Assembly: GCF_003597395.2 (NCBI RefSeq)
Contig: NC_133769.1
Location: 172,978,037-173,042,036, forward strand
Direction of reading: 5' to 3'
Origin: Chelonoidis abingdonii
Lineage: Eukaryota; Chordata; Testudines; Testudinidae
Length of the DNA: 64,000 nt
This document shows positions 36,801 through 47,039 of this stretch, piece by piece. The notes beneath the pieces were generated by a model. It ran no database searches, was not told where the DNA came from, and saw only the letters and a program-made list of their open reading frames with translations. Position 1 is the first letter of the stretch. Each line of letters starts with the position of its first letter. A program made the translations under genes and the position numbers.

Positions 36801-39800
36801 CTTTCTTCCCTTTCCCCAGGAGACAGGCACTCTTCTTCCATGCTGGGGCAGCAAGTCTGGGAGAGATGAGATTCTGGCCATGTTTGAGGGGCTCTGTCCA
36901 GTCCCAATGTTCGAAGACACTTCTGGCTATATCTATTCTCACAGCCATTCCTAGTTTGGTGTGTCTGCTGCTTCTTTGGTAGTGGTATGAGCCTGGTGTT
37001 CAGTGTTCATGTGTTTGATTATTAATTTGGCAAGCAAGAGAAAGGGAATGGTGATATTTAACCATTGAGAACTCAGCTAAGCCTGAATGGAATTTCATGG
37101 GACAAAGAAAAGGCACTTCTCCAGCCTGAGGACTTTCCCCCTGCTGGATTTCAAAGGGTTGCTGCAAACCAGGAAGGTTTTAGAGCATCTAAAAACACTT
37201 CATTCTTTTATAAAGACAAAAATTACGCAACCTAAATGTAGGGATTGCTAGCAGTTTACCTGCTAATACAAAAGGCTGTGAATGTATAAATACACAGACA
37301 CAGGATCAGCAGAGACATGAGATGAAAGAGTGTAAGATGTTCTAACATACAGCAATATTCAGCTATTAGATCAGTAGAAGAAGCCAGTCCAAATCTGAGT
37401 CATTTTGTCCCCTAACATTCCCCTTTTCCTTGTGTAACACAAGGTTCTCAAAGACGATGTTGGTTTCAGCCATTGTAGAGCCAAAGTTTAGCTATGCTCA
37501 TGGTTATATAGCAGAACAAGCCCCTTTCCCCAACCTTGTGATCAAATCCACAAGAGGTCTTAAGTGAAGGAAGCTTTACAAGGTTTCTCTTGTGATGTTT
37601 CCTCAGCAGTTTTCAGCTGAGGAGGTGCTATTGCCACATATTCCTATAGAACAAGTTAGTTCTTCCTCAAGTATCGCTGATGCCCTAAAACCCATGTGGA
37701 TACTACGGGTTCCACTGGGTCCATGGGCTATCAGAGTAGAGGCCCTGTGAATGTACCGGGCATGCCACTGATCTGCTTTATGGAGCTGAATTGACAGGAC
37801 TTTTCCTTCTGGCCGTGGTTCTTGTATGCAACTCACAAAGAGGTCTCCCATAACATGGAGAATTTCCACTTAGAAGTTAATACAGCAATTTCTGAGTGGA
37901 TTTTCTCCTGGATTAATGCAAAAGAATGTGTCTCCAGGCCTACTCCTGACTTGTTCCTTCCCCATGTGTGGATCTTCAATTCAATGAAGGGATCTCCTTG
38001 GATTTAGGGACAGGAAGATAGTGCCTCATAAGTGTTTATCAGCACACTTTTTCCATCAGAACAGGACACACGAATGTGCAGGGAGTTTCCTGTGGAGCTG
38101 TGAAGAAGGAACCATCTGGCCCAGTTTTCTTTAATTTCCAACCCTATGCCTTCTGCGTAAAACCCCCTAGCAAACAGTTAAAATATAATAATAAACCATT
38201 AAAATCTATTATTATAAAGGAACATATTGAACATATCAGGAATAGTCTAGTTTTCTCCATTAAAAACTTTGAACATGTCTTAGTTTTTTGGTCACTGTGT
38301 AAGGAATATTGTCATTTCTGTTGCACTCTACTTTTTCTCCTAGCGATTTCTCCAGTAAGAACTGAACTACATTCAAACACTAACACCCCAGGAGTCCTGA
38401 CTGCAGTCTGCTCAGCTACAGCAAAACCTGCCCCAGAAATCACATGGAAGCCTGAGGGTGTCCTGATTGGCCAGCCTGAGATACATGGAGTTAAGAATGC
38501 AAATGGCACAGTAACCGTGACAAGCACATGCATCGTTTCTGTGAGGCTTCTGAGATCGAAGAACTTCCAGGCTTTGACTTGTGTAATAAATCACCCTATG
38601 GGAAGGAAAGAGGAGCTAATTGACCCACTAGAAGAATATGAAGGTAGGTTAGATCTTGGTGTTGGTATATTATTGTCTGGGGAGTGGAGAGCAGAGAAAA
38701 GCTGTACCAAACAAAAAAATAGTTGTCCAAAGAAGATTGGTTCTCTTCCAGTGAATGAAAAAGAAAATCTTAATGTATAATCACAGTAAATAAAGTTGTG
38801 GTTAAATCTTGCCTGGCCATAGATTTGCCCTGTGGACCCTGCTTTTCTTCAATGGCTTCATATGAGGACTTCTCTTCACTGCAACACTGGGCTCAAGTCA
38901 GTGCACTTGAGTTACTAGACTGCAGCTCCACATAGGGCTTTGATAAGCAAAGTGATTGGATTAGCTGCTATTGTTACTGTCATAAACAGATAAGAAAAGT
39001 TAATAGCACAGAAGTACTTTATATCTCTTTGACTATAAAGGGTTAACAAGTTCAGTAAGCCTGGCTGTCACCTGACCAGAGAACCAATCAGAGACAGGAT
39101 GCTTTAAATCTTGAGGAGGGAAGTTTCTGTGTGCTGTTAGAATTGTTGTTGTTCACTCGGGGCTCAGAGGGACCAGACGTACAACCAGGTTCCTCTAATC
39201 TCCCTGATACGGTCTTCTATAGATTCCAATAGAAGTACTAGGTAGATAGCGAGTTAGGCTTAGTTTGTTCTTTATTGCAAATGCATTTGGCTGGAAGAGT
39301 TAATTGTGTATTTGGCTGAAAGGATTCAAATTTGTATTTTTGCTGAAAGGTTTAATTGTATTTGAATACTTAGGCTGGGAGGGTATTCCAGTGCCCTAAG
39401 CTAAAACCCGTACCTAATCCACTCTAAATTACAAAGATATTTTACGTGTTTTCTCTCTTTAATTAAAAGTTTCTTGTTTAAGAACCTGATTGTTTTTATT
39501 GGTGAGACCCCAGGGGACGGGGCTGGATCACCAGGGAACTGGTGGGAGAAAGGAGGAAGGGGGAGAGGAGGCTAATTCTCTCTATGTCAGGATATTTTCT
39601 CTCTAGGAAGTCTGGAGGGGAAAGAGAAGGAGGGAGGAAGGTCTATTTTCCTCTCTGTTGTGATTCAGGAGTTGGAATCACAGTATCTTCCAGGGAACCA
39701 GGGAGGGATGCCTGGGAGAGGCAACGGTGGTGGAAAGGGTACTTTCCTTGGGTTAAGATCCAGAGGGTCTGGGTCTTGAGTCCCCGGCAAGGTTTTGGGG

Positions 39801-42800
39801 GACCAGAGTGGTACCAGGCACTGGAATTCCTGGTTGGTGGCAGCGCTACAGGTTCTAAGCTGGTAATTAAGCTTAGAGGAATTCATGCTGGTACCCCATC
39901 TCTTGGACGCTAAGGTTCAGAGTGGGGAATTGTACCATGACAGTTACCCATGCTAAAATCAGGCCTTTCCTTGCTGTGTAGACATACACTTAGATATTCA
40001 GAAGACCAAGTTTTTCCTGATATTTCAATCCTAGAGCTGTTTCTAGAGCTTTAGATTAAAGGATGTCCTGTACTGAGGATTTCTTTGGATCTCTTCTCAC
40101 AAATTTCCTTATTTCTTATAGAAAAGATCACCAAAGTGGCCATTTTTTAGAAATGAACTTTTTTTTACAAAAAGTACTGTAAACATCAAAATCTTTTATT
40201 TGTTATCAGTTTCAACATAATTGATTTTTTGAATATTCATTTTCATTATTTTTCCTTTATTGACAACTTCTAAAAAAATTAATAATGGTTTTGATAAAAT
40301 TAAAAGTATATATTGAAAACCCACATTGTTGAATCTTTGATGTAAGAGGCTGCATTCTAAGCTCTGAAAGAGACACCTCTGAAATTTTGAATCTTCCAAC
40401 CTGTTTTTTTCAGTTTTTCAAGTAGGTCTAACAGACAATAGCAGTATAAATGAGTTTTCATGGGACTCTCTCTTGACTAATAGTAATTTTTAATAATGAA
40501 TTGCTACTTAGCATTTTCAAAGCATTTCACAACTACTAACTAATCCTCAAAATGCATCTGTGAAATATGTATTACCACAATTAGCTGAATAATGCAAAAA
40601 CATTATTCATACCTATTTTAAGAATGAACAAAGATCTGTATTTGTATGGCACAAGGTTACTCACTTTTCTTTATTTGTTATTCATCGATCCTTATTCTTC
40701 TGTTCACAAAATCTTCCATCCAATCAGAGAGCAGAAACAGAACTGTGTAACCCAGATGACCAATCCCATTTCAGAAGAGCTGATAATGGCAGTCAATGGC
40801 TCACATATACCCCATCTCTTCAAATAAACTCTGGTACACTGTTCTGTGAATAAGGAAGACATGACCAGAGATCAGCAATGGTTTGTGAACAATTCAGAAA
40901 CAGAAGAAAAGTTTTATGATCAGATTATTTATTCATCATAAATAATTGACCTGCTATAATGAATATCCCCATTTTATAGTTAAAAAAACACATACCAAGA
41001 GAGGTTAATCAACATGTCCAGTTTCTACACTTTAGAACTAAGTTTAGAACTCACTGATTCCTGGTTCCCAGTATCTAGACAGGAAACATAAGAAAAGCTT
41101 TGACATCCATTTGGGTTCTGTGTGACATTTGGTGTTTGCTAATTTGCATTTCAGCATCTGACGAGGAGAGCAAAATATATATCTGGCAAGTGCTTTTCAT
41201 AATTTCTTTTACTCTGAATGCCATAAGTGTTACCATCATCATCAAGAAAATCAGAGGGAATAAGTAAGTTGAATTATCATTTTCTAGTAAATTATCTTAC
41301 AGAACTCTATTATATTCCTCTTTCCTGCTCCCTAGCTTAACACCATGTTACAGTGTAAAATTTCCACATAACATTTACACTTACAAACTTCAGTGCACAC
41401 ACAGAGACACATCCTTTCCTTTCTGATCTTTTTTCAGAGATGATGTTCTCAATCTATAATGTAGCCTAAAATGAAGCACGTGTCACCTGAATTTCTTCAG
41501 ATCTTGAAAAAAAACCTTGATGTCTGTCCCAGATTTTTAAAAGTATTTACGTGTTATTACACTCAATATTGCAAGGCCTAACTGACTGAGGAGCTTTAGG
41601 CACTTCGGAGCCAATATCCCATTAACAGTCAATGAGTTTAGGCTTCTAGGTGCCTTTTAAATGAGACTTAGGCCAGGTCTACACAACAGTCCTATACCCA
41701 CACCCTGTGAGTGATGTAATTATACAGACCTAACTCCCCTACATAGACAGTGCTATGTCAGTTTTGGGGGCTGGCAGGAAGTCTGTAGTAGGTATCCAAA
41801 GTGTTGACAAGTTTTGAGACCTGCATATACAATATCCCTTTCCCTGGATTCCTGTAAGGACTTTCTGTTGATCTTTGAGATATGCTGTGAGGGTCATCTA
41901 TTTTCTAGGATTTTTGCATAGGTGGGGAAATGATTATATTTCTGGATGAACATTCAGAACGAGGATTGTGCAGAATTAACTCCATGGAATGCAATCATGA
42001 CTCCATGTGCAGCAGACTGATTACTGTATAAATCTTACACATGGCAAGCTGGGAATACAAATCTTGTCCTTCAGCTTCAAAAACACCTCTACCTAGTGAT
42101 GTGCTGCCCTAATGTTAACATGGGTCTGCTTCCAAAATGTTTGTTTCAGTTAGTGATGCATTAAATATTCCCCAGGTAAAATACTCTCCACCTCCATCCC
42201 ACTGTATCAGTTCCACACTCTTTCCCTTGCTGGTGGGGATGGGGAGAATAGGAGAGGAGATAGGTTTCAAAGTTCTTCCAGTTCCAGGCTAAGCATGAGT
42301 AAGTGGGCACCAGTGGGGAGAATGGTGGGCTGCAATGACTTCAGAATTGCTATTGATGCTTCCTCTCTGACCACCCAGTTTCACCACACAACAATGGAGG
42401 CACCCTGCACCATTGCTACTTCCTGAGTGAGCAATATTCAGCTCAGTACCAGCCTCAGAGGTGGCTGAAAATTTTTCACAAGCAGAGCTGGCCTTAGTCC
42501 TTTCAGACAGAGAGCAGTTTTTGTTTTCACCACTCAAAAACATACTGCTCCCCGATCTCTCACTGCAGAAGAGGAGTCCAGCTGCTTGTTCCATTTCAGC
42601 CTCATCATTGGGTCACATTGATTTCTGTGTCATATCTAGCTACACAGGAAAAGAAACTTACTTATTAAAAAATGAAACTGAGATTCCCCCTTACAGGGCC
42701 CAAAGGCCAGATCTGTTACAAGGGGACTTATGCAAGCCCATTCCAGTTCATCATAGCACTTGAAATGAAAGAACTCTCCTATCTAGCAGAACAACATAAA

Positions 42801-45800
42801 CGTTAGTCAGCTCAGGACCTTTCTTTTGCAATCTGTCTCCCCTCCCATGGTCTTAACCCATTATAGCCATTGTCACTTGTCTCCTCTTATCTAAATAGAC
42901 ATTGAATTCTTTTAGTGCAGGGACCATATTTCTGTAAAATTTCTAGCACACTGTTGGACACTGTATAAATATTCAATATATACATCACAGACCAACAAGT
43001 AGCAGCACACCCTGCACTCCTGCGGAGAAAAAGAATTTGAACCAAGATGGAGGAGACAGACACCAGCACCAGTCAACACCTAAGAGCCACCAGAGTGTTT
43101 CCTATCAAAATGAGGTAACAGAAAATCATATACAGGCAATTCACATTCATGTCTTATATGAGGCAAACAACCTAGCAATGTCCAATGCTAGGGAGTTGAG
43201 ATCTGCCACACAGTGCTTAATTTGTGCCAGAGCTTGCCAGGCTGAGCACCGGCACCTCTAGGCTCAGCATTTCACAGCCCCAGTACCTCTGGGGTTGCCA
43301 CATCAGCTACGAAAGTAAAAAAATTGCATGAGCCCCGGCACCTCTTCTATTACAAATTAAGCACTGCTGACACAGCTACAATACAGACATTGGATGTCCT
43401 CCTTAAAAGAGACACTTAATAATTACATTGACTTTCCTTTGCAGGCTAATTGACTTCCTTATCTGTCCAGATAGACACTAAAGACATTGAAAGTGAAAAG
43501 AAAGACAAAACAAAAATAAAGTACTGCTCCTTTATGAAATATAAAGATAGCCTCAGAGTGTTTAAAAACATGTTCCACATGCTCTTTACCTTAGAGCAGG
43601 GACGGCAACCTTTCAGAAGTGGTGTGCCGAGTCTTCATTTATTCACTTTAATTTAAGGTTTCGCGTGGCGGTCATACATTTTAATGTCTTTTAGAAGGTC
43701 TCTCTTTATACGTCTATGTGTTATAAAGCTAAACTATTGTTGTATAGTAAAATGAACAAGGTTTTCAAAATGTTTAAGAAGCTTAATTTAAAAATAAATT
43801 AAAATGGTCATCTTACGCTGCCGGCCTGCTCAGCCTACTTCTAGTCTGGGGTCCCATTCACCTAGGCCGGCAGCGGCTTGAGCAGGGCCGGCAGAACCCC
43901 AGACTGGCAGCAGGCTGAGCGGGGCCTGCACCCGGGACCCCAGCTGGCCAGAGTCCAGCAGCCAGAATCCCAGACTGGCAGCGGGCTGAGCGGGACCGGC
44001 GGCCAGGACCCTAGACCAGCAGGCAGCAGCGTGCCATTAAAAATTGGTTTGCAGGCCGTCTTTGGTACGCGTGCCATAGGTTGCCAACCCCTGCTTTAGA
44101 GACTCTCAGACCTTCGCTTCCCATCATTTGTACAGGACTCTGGCAAGATATTTGGAGGATCTGAATATTGGTGCTCCAAGAAGCTCTAACCTGATGTTCA
44201 GCTCTCTCTCCTATTCCTCTGTGCTTCCTTAAGAATCAGCCCCCTCCAGCTCAGTTGAGAGGAGGGACAATCAAAGCTCATGCTGACACCTAAGGTGACA
44301 TCAGCATTCAGGGCCCTCAGAGAACTCACTGAGCACCTCCAGCAACAATATGGAAGAGGGAAGGCAGGATAGTGATGAGATTTCAATGTGAAAATGAACA
44401 GGAATAGAAGCCTTTCTTTGAAAGACAATGAAAGTTCACACTAGGTCGGGATTGGCAAACTTTGGCACTTGACTCGACAGGATGCTTACACTGGTGGGCC
44501 AGGCCAGGCTGGTTTGTTTATCTGCCGCATCCATAGGTTTGGCCCCATCATGGCTCCCACTGGCCACGGTTTGCCGCTCCAGGCCAATGGGGGCTGCGGG
44601 AAGGGCGGCCAGCACATCCCTCGGCCCGTTCCGCTTCCTGCAGCCCCCGTTGGCCTGGAGCGGCGAAATGAGGACAGTGGGAGCCACGATCAGCCAAACC
44701 TGAAGACACCGCAGGTAAACAAACCAGCCTGGCCTGCCAGGAGGCTTACCCTGGTGAGCTGTGTGCCAAAGGACCAGGTCATAAAGGGATGGTACAGCAC
44801 AAAACCATAAAGTGCTTCTGGTTTGGCTTTGCTCTTCACTTTTATCCAGTGCTTAATTTGCAATGAAAGAGGTGCCAGAGCTCAAGCAAATTTCTTTCAT
44901 AACTGATGTGGCAAACCCACAGGTGCCGAGGCTCTGAAGTGACAAGCCATGAGGTGCCGGGGTTCAGCCCTGGCACAAATGAAGCACTGCTTTTATCACC
45001 TTTGTAGTCCCAGAACCTGCCTTAATAACCATTTACCACATACATAGTGCTTCTCACCCATAGCTCTCCAAGTGTTATATATAGGTGAGTAAACATTGTC
45101 TCCATTTTATGCTTCGGACTACTGAGGCAGAGGGATGTTTAAATGTCTTGCTCACAGTCAGCTGGCGAGGTGTTGGCCTTGCTGGCAGTAGAATCCTGAT
45201 CTGCTGACTCCTAGTGCAGTGGCTATCTAGTACATGGGCTGCTGGAAATTCTGCTCCTGCAACCCCAGAATCATGGGTCTGTCTCAATTTACTATAAAAG
45301 AAGAATAATTGAGGGTTTTTTTCAGGAAAATGTGTGCAAGGAAGGGGCAGAGGTGGAGGGAGAGAAAGTGGCAGAAACAGGATGAAGCCCCATTCTCAGT
45401 TACTTTGCGTCTGTATTTGTGTCAGAAATAGTGGGAAAAGTGGCTTCAAGTCACTTTTTCATTTCCTACATTTCGGGAAACATGGAGTCTATCCTGGAAG
45501 TCAGTGACTAGATGTAGTACGGTGAGCTCTGGTTATCTTTCCTCCCACCCTAGCCTGCCCTCTCATGGAAACCTGCTGGGAGTATTCTCAGGGTGCTCTC
45601 TGTACACTACCAAAGGGGGACACATTATTATCCCTCTTTGGAAGTATGGGAAATTGAGGTAGAGTGCATTGAATTGACTTGCTCATGGTCTCAGAGTGAG
45701 TCAGAGGCAGTGCAGTTGATAGAGGCCCGGTCTCACAACTCCAAGTTCATTGGCCCGTGTTGTTCCTATGTTGAGTAGGAGGAGGGAGGTTATATCACCT

Positions 45801-46983
45801 CTGTATTTAGCACTGGTGCGACCCCTGCTGAAATAGTATGTCCAGTTCTAGGTCCCCACAGCTGAAGAAGGATGTTGAAAAATTAGTGAGGATTCAGAGA
45901 AGAGCCACAAGAATGATTAAGGGATTAGAAAACATGGGTTACAGTGATAAATTTGAGAAATTCAATCTATTTAGCTTAACAAAGAGAAAGGTAAAGGATG
46001 ACTTGATCACAATCCAAGTCCCTACATGGGGAACAAATATTTGATAATGGAATATTCAGTCTAGCAGAGAAAGTTGTAACAAGATCCAGTGGCTGAAAGT
46101 TGAAGCTAGACAAATTCTGGCTGGAAATAACATGCATTTTTAATAGAGAGGATAAATAACCATTGGAACAATTTACCAAGGGATGTGATGGAATCTCTTT
46201 CACTGGCAATCTTCAAATCAAGATGAGATGTTTTTCTAAAAGATATGATCCAGGAATTACTTTGGGGGAATTCTATGGCCTGTGTTCTACAGGAGGTGAG
46301 ATTAGCTGATCACAGTGGTTCCTTTTGGCCTTGGAATCTATGAATCAGTAGCCAGGAAATCGGTTGTTTGAGGAGCAGTGATTCCTGATAGAATTTTCTG
46401 ACACTTGAAGTAAGATGCTCTCCAATATTTTACTTTAAAAAGGGTCTGAGCTGGGGAAAGGTACCGGGGATAGAGGGAAGGGATGGGATGAAACAGTGCA
46501 GAGTTTAGATTCTTCAAAATGCAGCATCAACAGATGCTTTCCCCCAAAACTGTCTGTTCTGCCCTTTTGGTCACAAGGATGTGAAGGAGAATAATCTCAT
46601 TAGTGGCATCCAGTCATGCAGTTATAAAACTTTCTCATCTTTTAAGCACCACCAGCCTACTGATTTGTTCGTTAATCTGACTTGTTTATACCCATTGCCT
46701 TTTTAATACGTTAGTTCTGATTTCTGGTACTGGCTTCTAGGAGTTTTATTCAGTTGATCCTTATGCTAGTGTTTTCCCCCCATTGCTTTTCTCTCTCTGA
46801 TAATTTAAACCTTTACCTAGAGTACCACATAACTGTATTACTTGCTCTTACAGCGGCAAACCCCGGGAAGTTTTCAGCGCAAGAGAACCCCATTTTCAAA
46901 CTCAAAGGAGAGTCAAAGAGAAACACTGGTACCCAGAGAAATGTTTCCAGAAGAAAAAGAAGAGAATGAGGAAGGCAATCTGA
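27801..46983 (+). CDS. CD200 (OX-2 membrane glycoprotein)-like gene B, five exons
   Basis: A type I membrane immunoglobulin-superfamily protein. Exons are 27801-27882 (signal peptide), 31881-32219 (Ig V), 38344-38643 (Ig C2), 41155-41263 (stalk and transmembrane) and from 46854 (cytoplasmic). The phase pattern 1-1-1-2 and the domain order match CD200. V shows VTLKCNF, VTWQK and LEDETCYKCIFNAF; C2 shows VCSATAKPAPEITWK and ALTCVINHP. Spliced as listed the product is about 319 residues, longer than mammalian CD200 (about 270-280) because of the tail. CD200 proteins bind CD200R on myeloid cells and dampen activation; this role is inferred from family. The 3' end is uncertain (see the last exon). 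Whether this is the CD200 orthologue or an extra paralogue cannot be decided here. Confidence 0.85.
27883..29940. other. Intron 1 of gene B, first part
   Basis: Homologous to copy A 2397-4112 up to about 29595, then B-only sequence that A has lost. No exon or named repeat was found. Confidence 0.55.
29950..30062 (+). repeat. Penelope-like element 3' tail fragment
   Basis: 'catgcatctgattaagtggg', 'ttctagctcatgaaagctta' and 'tttgttagtctctaaagtgc' form the same tail as the Penelope-like element at 11946-13825, in opposite orientation. No coding part is attached. Confidence 0.65.
30350..30560. mobile_element. Possible MITE in intron 1 of gene B
   Basis: It starts near 'agaggtatatgtagggggga' and ends near 'gctccccctactggtagaac', with short inverted similarity (GGGGGAGC and GCTCCCCC) around a T-rich interior. 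The family and target duplication are unclear. Confidence 0.35.
30998..31118. mobile_element. Short Tc1/mariner-like MITE with TA flanks
   Basis: The ends GGGTGACCGGACAGC and ATCTGGTCACCC form a terminal inverted repeat, flanked by TA on both sides (30996-30997 and 31119-31120). At 121 bp it is non-coding. TA duplication is typical of the Tc1/mariner superfamily. Confidence 0.75.
31881..32219 (+). CDS. Gene B exon 2: Ig V domain
   Basis: 339 bp, phase 1 to phase 1, with acceptor CTGTTTCCAG and donor CATT/GTGAGT. It encodes a V-set domain: B-strand cysteine in VTLKCNF, C-strand tryptophan in VTWQK, and the F-strand motif LEDETCYKC. In CD200 this membrane-distal domain carries the CD200R contact surface. 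An NDTS sequon is a possible N-glycosylation site. Copy A has lost this exon, and copy C has it split by an LTR. Confidence 0.9.
32256..32830. repeat. Dispersed repeat, possibly a Penelope-like 3' region (unit B)
   Basis: Counterpart of 4433-4983 in unit A, carrying the same 'ggaccaatttctgttggtga' core. A short B-specific patch lies at about 32630-32690. Confidence 0.4.
33377..33817. mobile_element. hAT MITE nested in the unit B LTR
   Basis: It ends AAGTTTGAGAACCACTG and is followed by ATCTAGCT (33818-33825), matching the ATCTACCT before it (33369-33376). It starts CACAGGTTCTCAAACTG. Copy A keeps only the left half, at 5534. Confidence 0.75.
33910..34690 (+). other. CpG-rich, TATA-containing unclassified insert in unit B
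   Basis: About 780 bp, strikingly rich in CpG (such as 'cgacgatcagacgacgcgga') within an AT-rich neighbourhood. A TATATAAGG box lies at about 34020, followed some 90-100 bp on by a donor-like GGTAAG. The longest frame, 34238-34639, encodes a Ser/Arg/Gly-rich peptide with no domain I recognise, and overlapping frames are open on both strands, as expected of GC-rich DNA. Unit A lacks it. It could be a promoter and leader fragment of a retroelement (DIRS or LTR type). Confidence 0.5.
34880..35710 (+). mobile_element. Solo LTR (TGTCATAA family) nested in unit B
   Basis: It starts TGTCATAATATGATAG and is bracketed by GGTTG (34875-34879 and 35711-35715). Copy A has the uninterrupted site at about 7076-7100 ('gatgggttgtttccaccctg'), so this is a post-duplication insertion. 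Its right end reads AGGATA rather than the CATGACA seen in the copy at 38978-39942. Confidence 0.75.
38344..38643 (+). CDS. Gene B exon 3: Ig C2 domain
   Basis: 300 bp, phase 1 to phase 1, acceptor TTTTTCTCCTAG and donor GAAG/GTAGGT. It encodes a C2-set domain with the CD200-typical CSATAKPAP segment, ITWK tryptophan, an NGT sequon and the closing cysteine in ALTCVINHP. Extra cysteines (TSTCIVS) are present. The open frame continues through the donor to 38780, which could mislead ORF-based prediction, but the conserved donor in A and B supports splicing at 38643. Confidence 0.9.
38978..39942 (+). mobile_element. Solo LTR (TGTCATAA family) in intron 3 of gene B
   Basis: 965 bp, starting TGTCATAAACAGATAAG and ending GTACCATGACA, with an exact 5-bp duplication GTTAC (38973-38977 and 39943-39947). 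TG...CA ends and a 5-bp duplication are standard for integrase-mediated LTR insertion. Absent from unit A. It contains no ORF of retroviral type. Other copies in this window: 34880-35710, 48949-49719, about 50057-50949 (-), 52566-52940 (partial) and 58562-59887 (-). Confidence 0.9.
39943..41154. other. Intron 3 remainder of gene B
   Basis: AT-rich intron parallel to A 10258-11487, with a possible worn MIR-like fragment near 40960-41050. No other element is evident. Confidence 0.5.
41155..41263 (+). CDS. Gene B exon 4: stalk and transmembrane segment
   Basis: 109 bp, phase 1 in and phase 2 out, acceptor GCATTTCAG and donor AATAA/GTAAGT. It encodes an acidic stalk (ASDEESKIYIW), a hydrophobic span of about 22 residues (VLFIISFTLNAISVTIII) and a basic stop-transfer end (KKIRGN). 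The exon is conserved in copy A. Confidence 0.9.
41264..43444. other. Intron 4 of gene B, first part
   Basis: It carries a Harbinger-type end at about 41669 that is shared with A. Unit A has the Penelope-like insertion at the position matching about 41590. The remainder, about 41770-42790, includes B-only sequence with no named family; the ORF pair at 42289-42763 is not recognisable. Confidence 0.5.
43445..43481 (+). CDS. Candidate alternative last exon of gene B
   Basis: After a good acceptor (CTTTCCTTTGCAG), the phase 2 transmembrane exon would read on for 13 codons, ending in LIDFLICPDRH and TAA at 43479-43481. That would give a short CD200-like tail, as in mammals. It is speculative: the exon is tiny, and copy A lacks the segment, so conservation cannot be tested here. 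Confidence 0.25.
43597..44093. mobile_element. hAT element in intron 4 of gene B
   Basis: The ends CAGGGACGGCAACCTT and GGTTGCCAACCCCTG form a terminal inverted repeat. Flanking 8-mers are CCTTAGAG (43589-43596) and CTTTAGAG (44094-44101), 7 of 8 identical. 497 bp, non-coding, with a GC-rich right half. A relative starts at 60466. Confidence 0.85.
44448..44772. mobile_element. Palindromic hAT MITE in intron 4 of gene B
   Basis: The two halves are near-perfect inverted repeats: 'tccaggccaatgggggctgc' at about 44578 faces its reverse complement at about 44640, and 'tggtttgtttatctgccgc' is also mirrored. Flanks ACTAGGTC (44440-44447) and ACCAGGTC (44773-44780) differ at one base of eight. The empty site is in A at about 14745. 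Its ORFs on both strands are mirror images, not genes. Confidence 0.8.
45795..46346 (+). mobile_element. CR1 LINE 3' end in unit B
   Basis: Counterpart of 15765-16316, encoding QLKKDVEKLVRIQRRATR and then the CR1 3' tail. It is an inactive fragment shared by both units. Confidence 0.85.
46854..46983 (+). CDS. Gene B last exon: cytoplasmic tail, reading frame ambiguous
   Basis: The acceptor CTTGCTCTTACAG is followed by an exon whose frame depends on the incoming phase. From the phase 2 donor of exon 4 it reads a basic tail (REVFSAREPHF ... KKKKRMRKAI) and stops at 46981-46983. The phase 0 frame stays open longer, from 46854 to 47039 (RQTPGSFQRKRTPFS ... EGVEKIDDSVFKN), and looks more like constrained coding sequence. 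The phase 0 frame would need an unseen small exon between 41263 and 46854. I cannot choose without transcript data. Confidence 0.5.
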
Positions 46984-47039
46984 ATCATTCATTTGTGGAA
47001 GGGGTTGAAAAGATTGATGACTCCGTTTTTAAAAATTAG

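Larger units (their letters stand above)
32220..38343. other. Intron 2 of gene B
   Basis: Carries an old repeat (32256-32830), a heavily nested solo LTR (32831-36005) and ordinary intron sequence to 38343. The stretch at about 36510-36940 has no counterpart in A and no family that I recognise; its ORFs are short and overlap in several frames. Confidence 0.6.

Noticed and set aside
38644..38780. Read-through extension of the C2 ORF past 38643
   Set aside because: The donor GAAG/GTAGGT is conserved in A and B, and the next exon joins in the correct phase; the extension is intron.
42461..42763. 100-residue ORF with overlapping minus-strand ORF in intron 4
   Set aside because: No splice context, no recognisable domain and no counterpart in A; treated as chance.
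44436..44810. Paired ORFs on both strands with similar peptides
   Set aside because: The element is a palindromic hAT MITE, so both strands give mirror-image frames.
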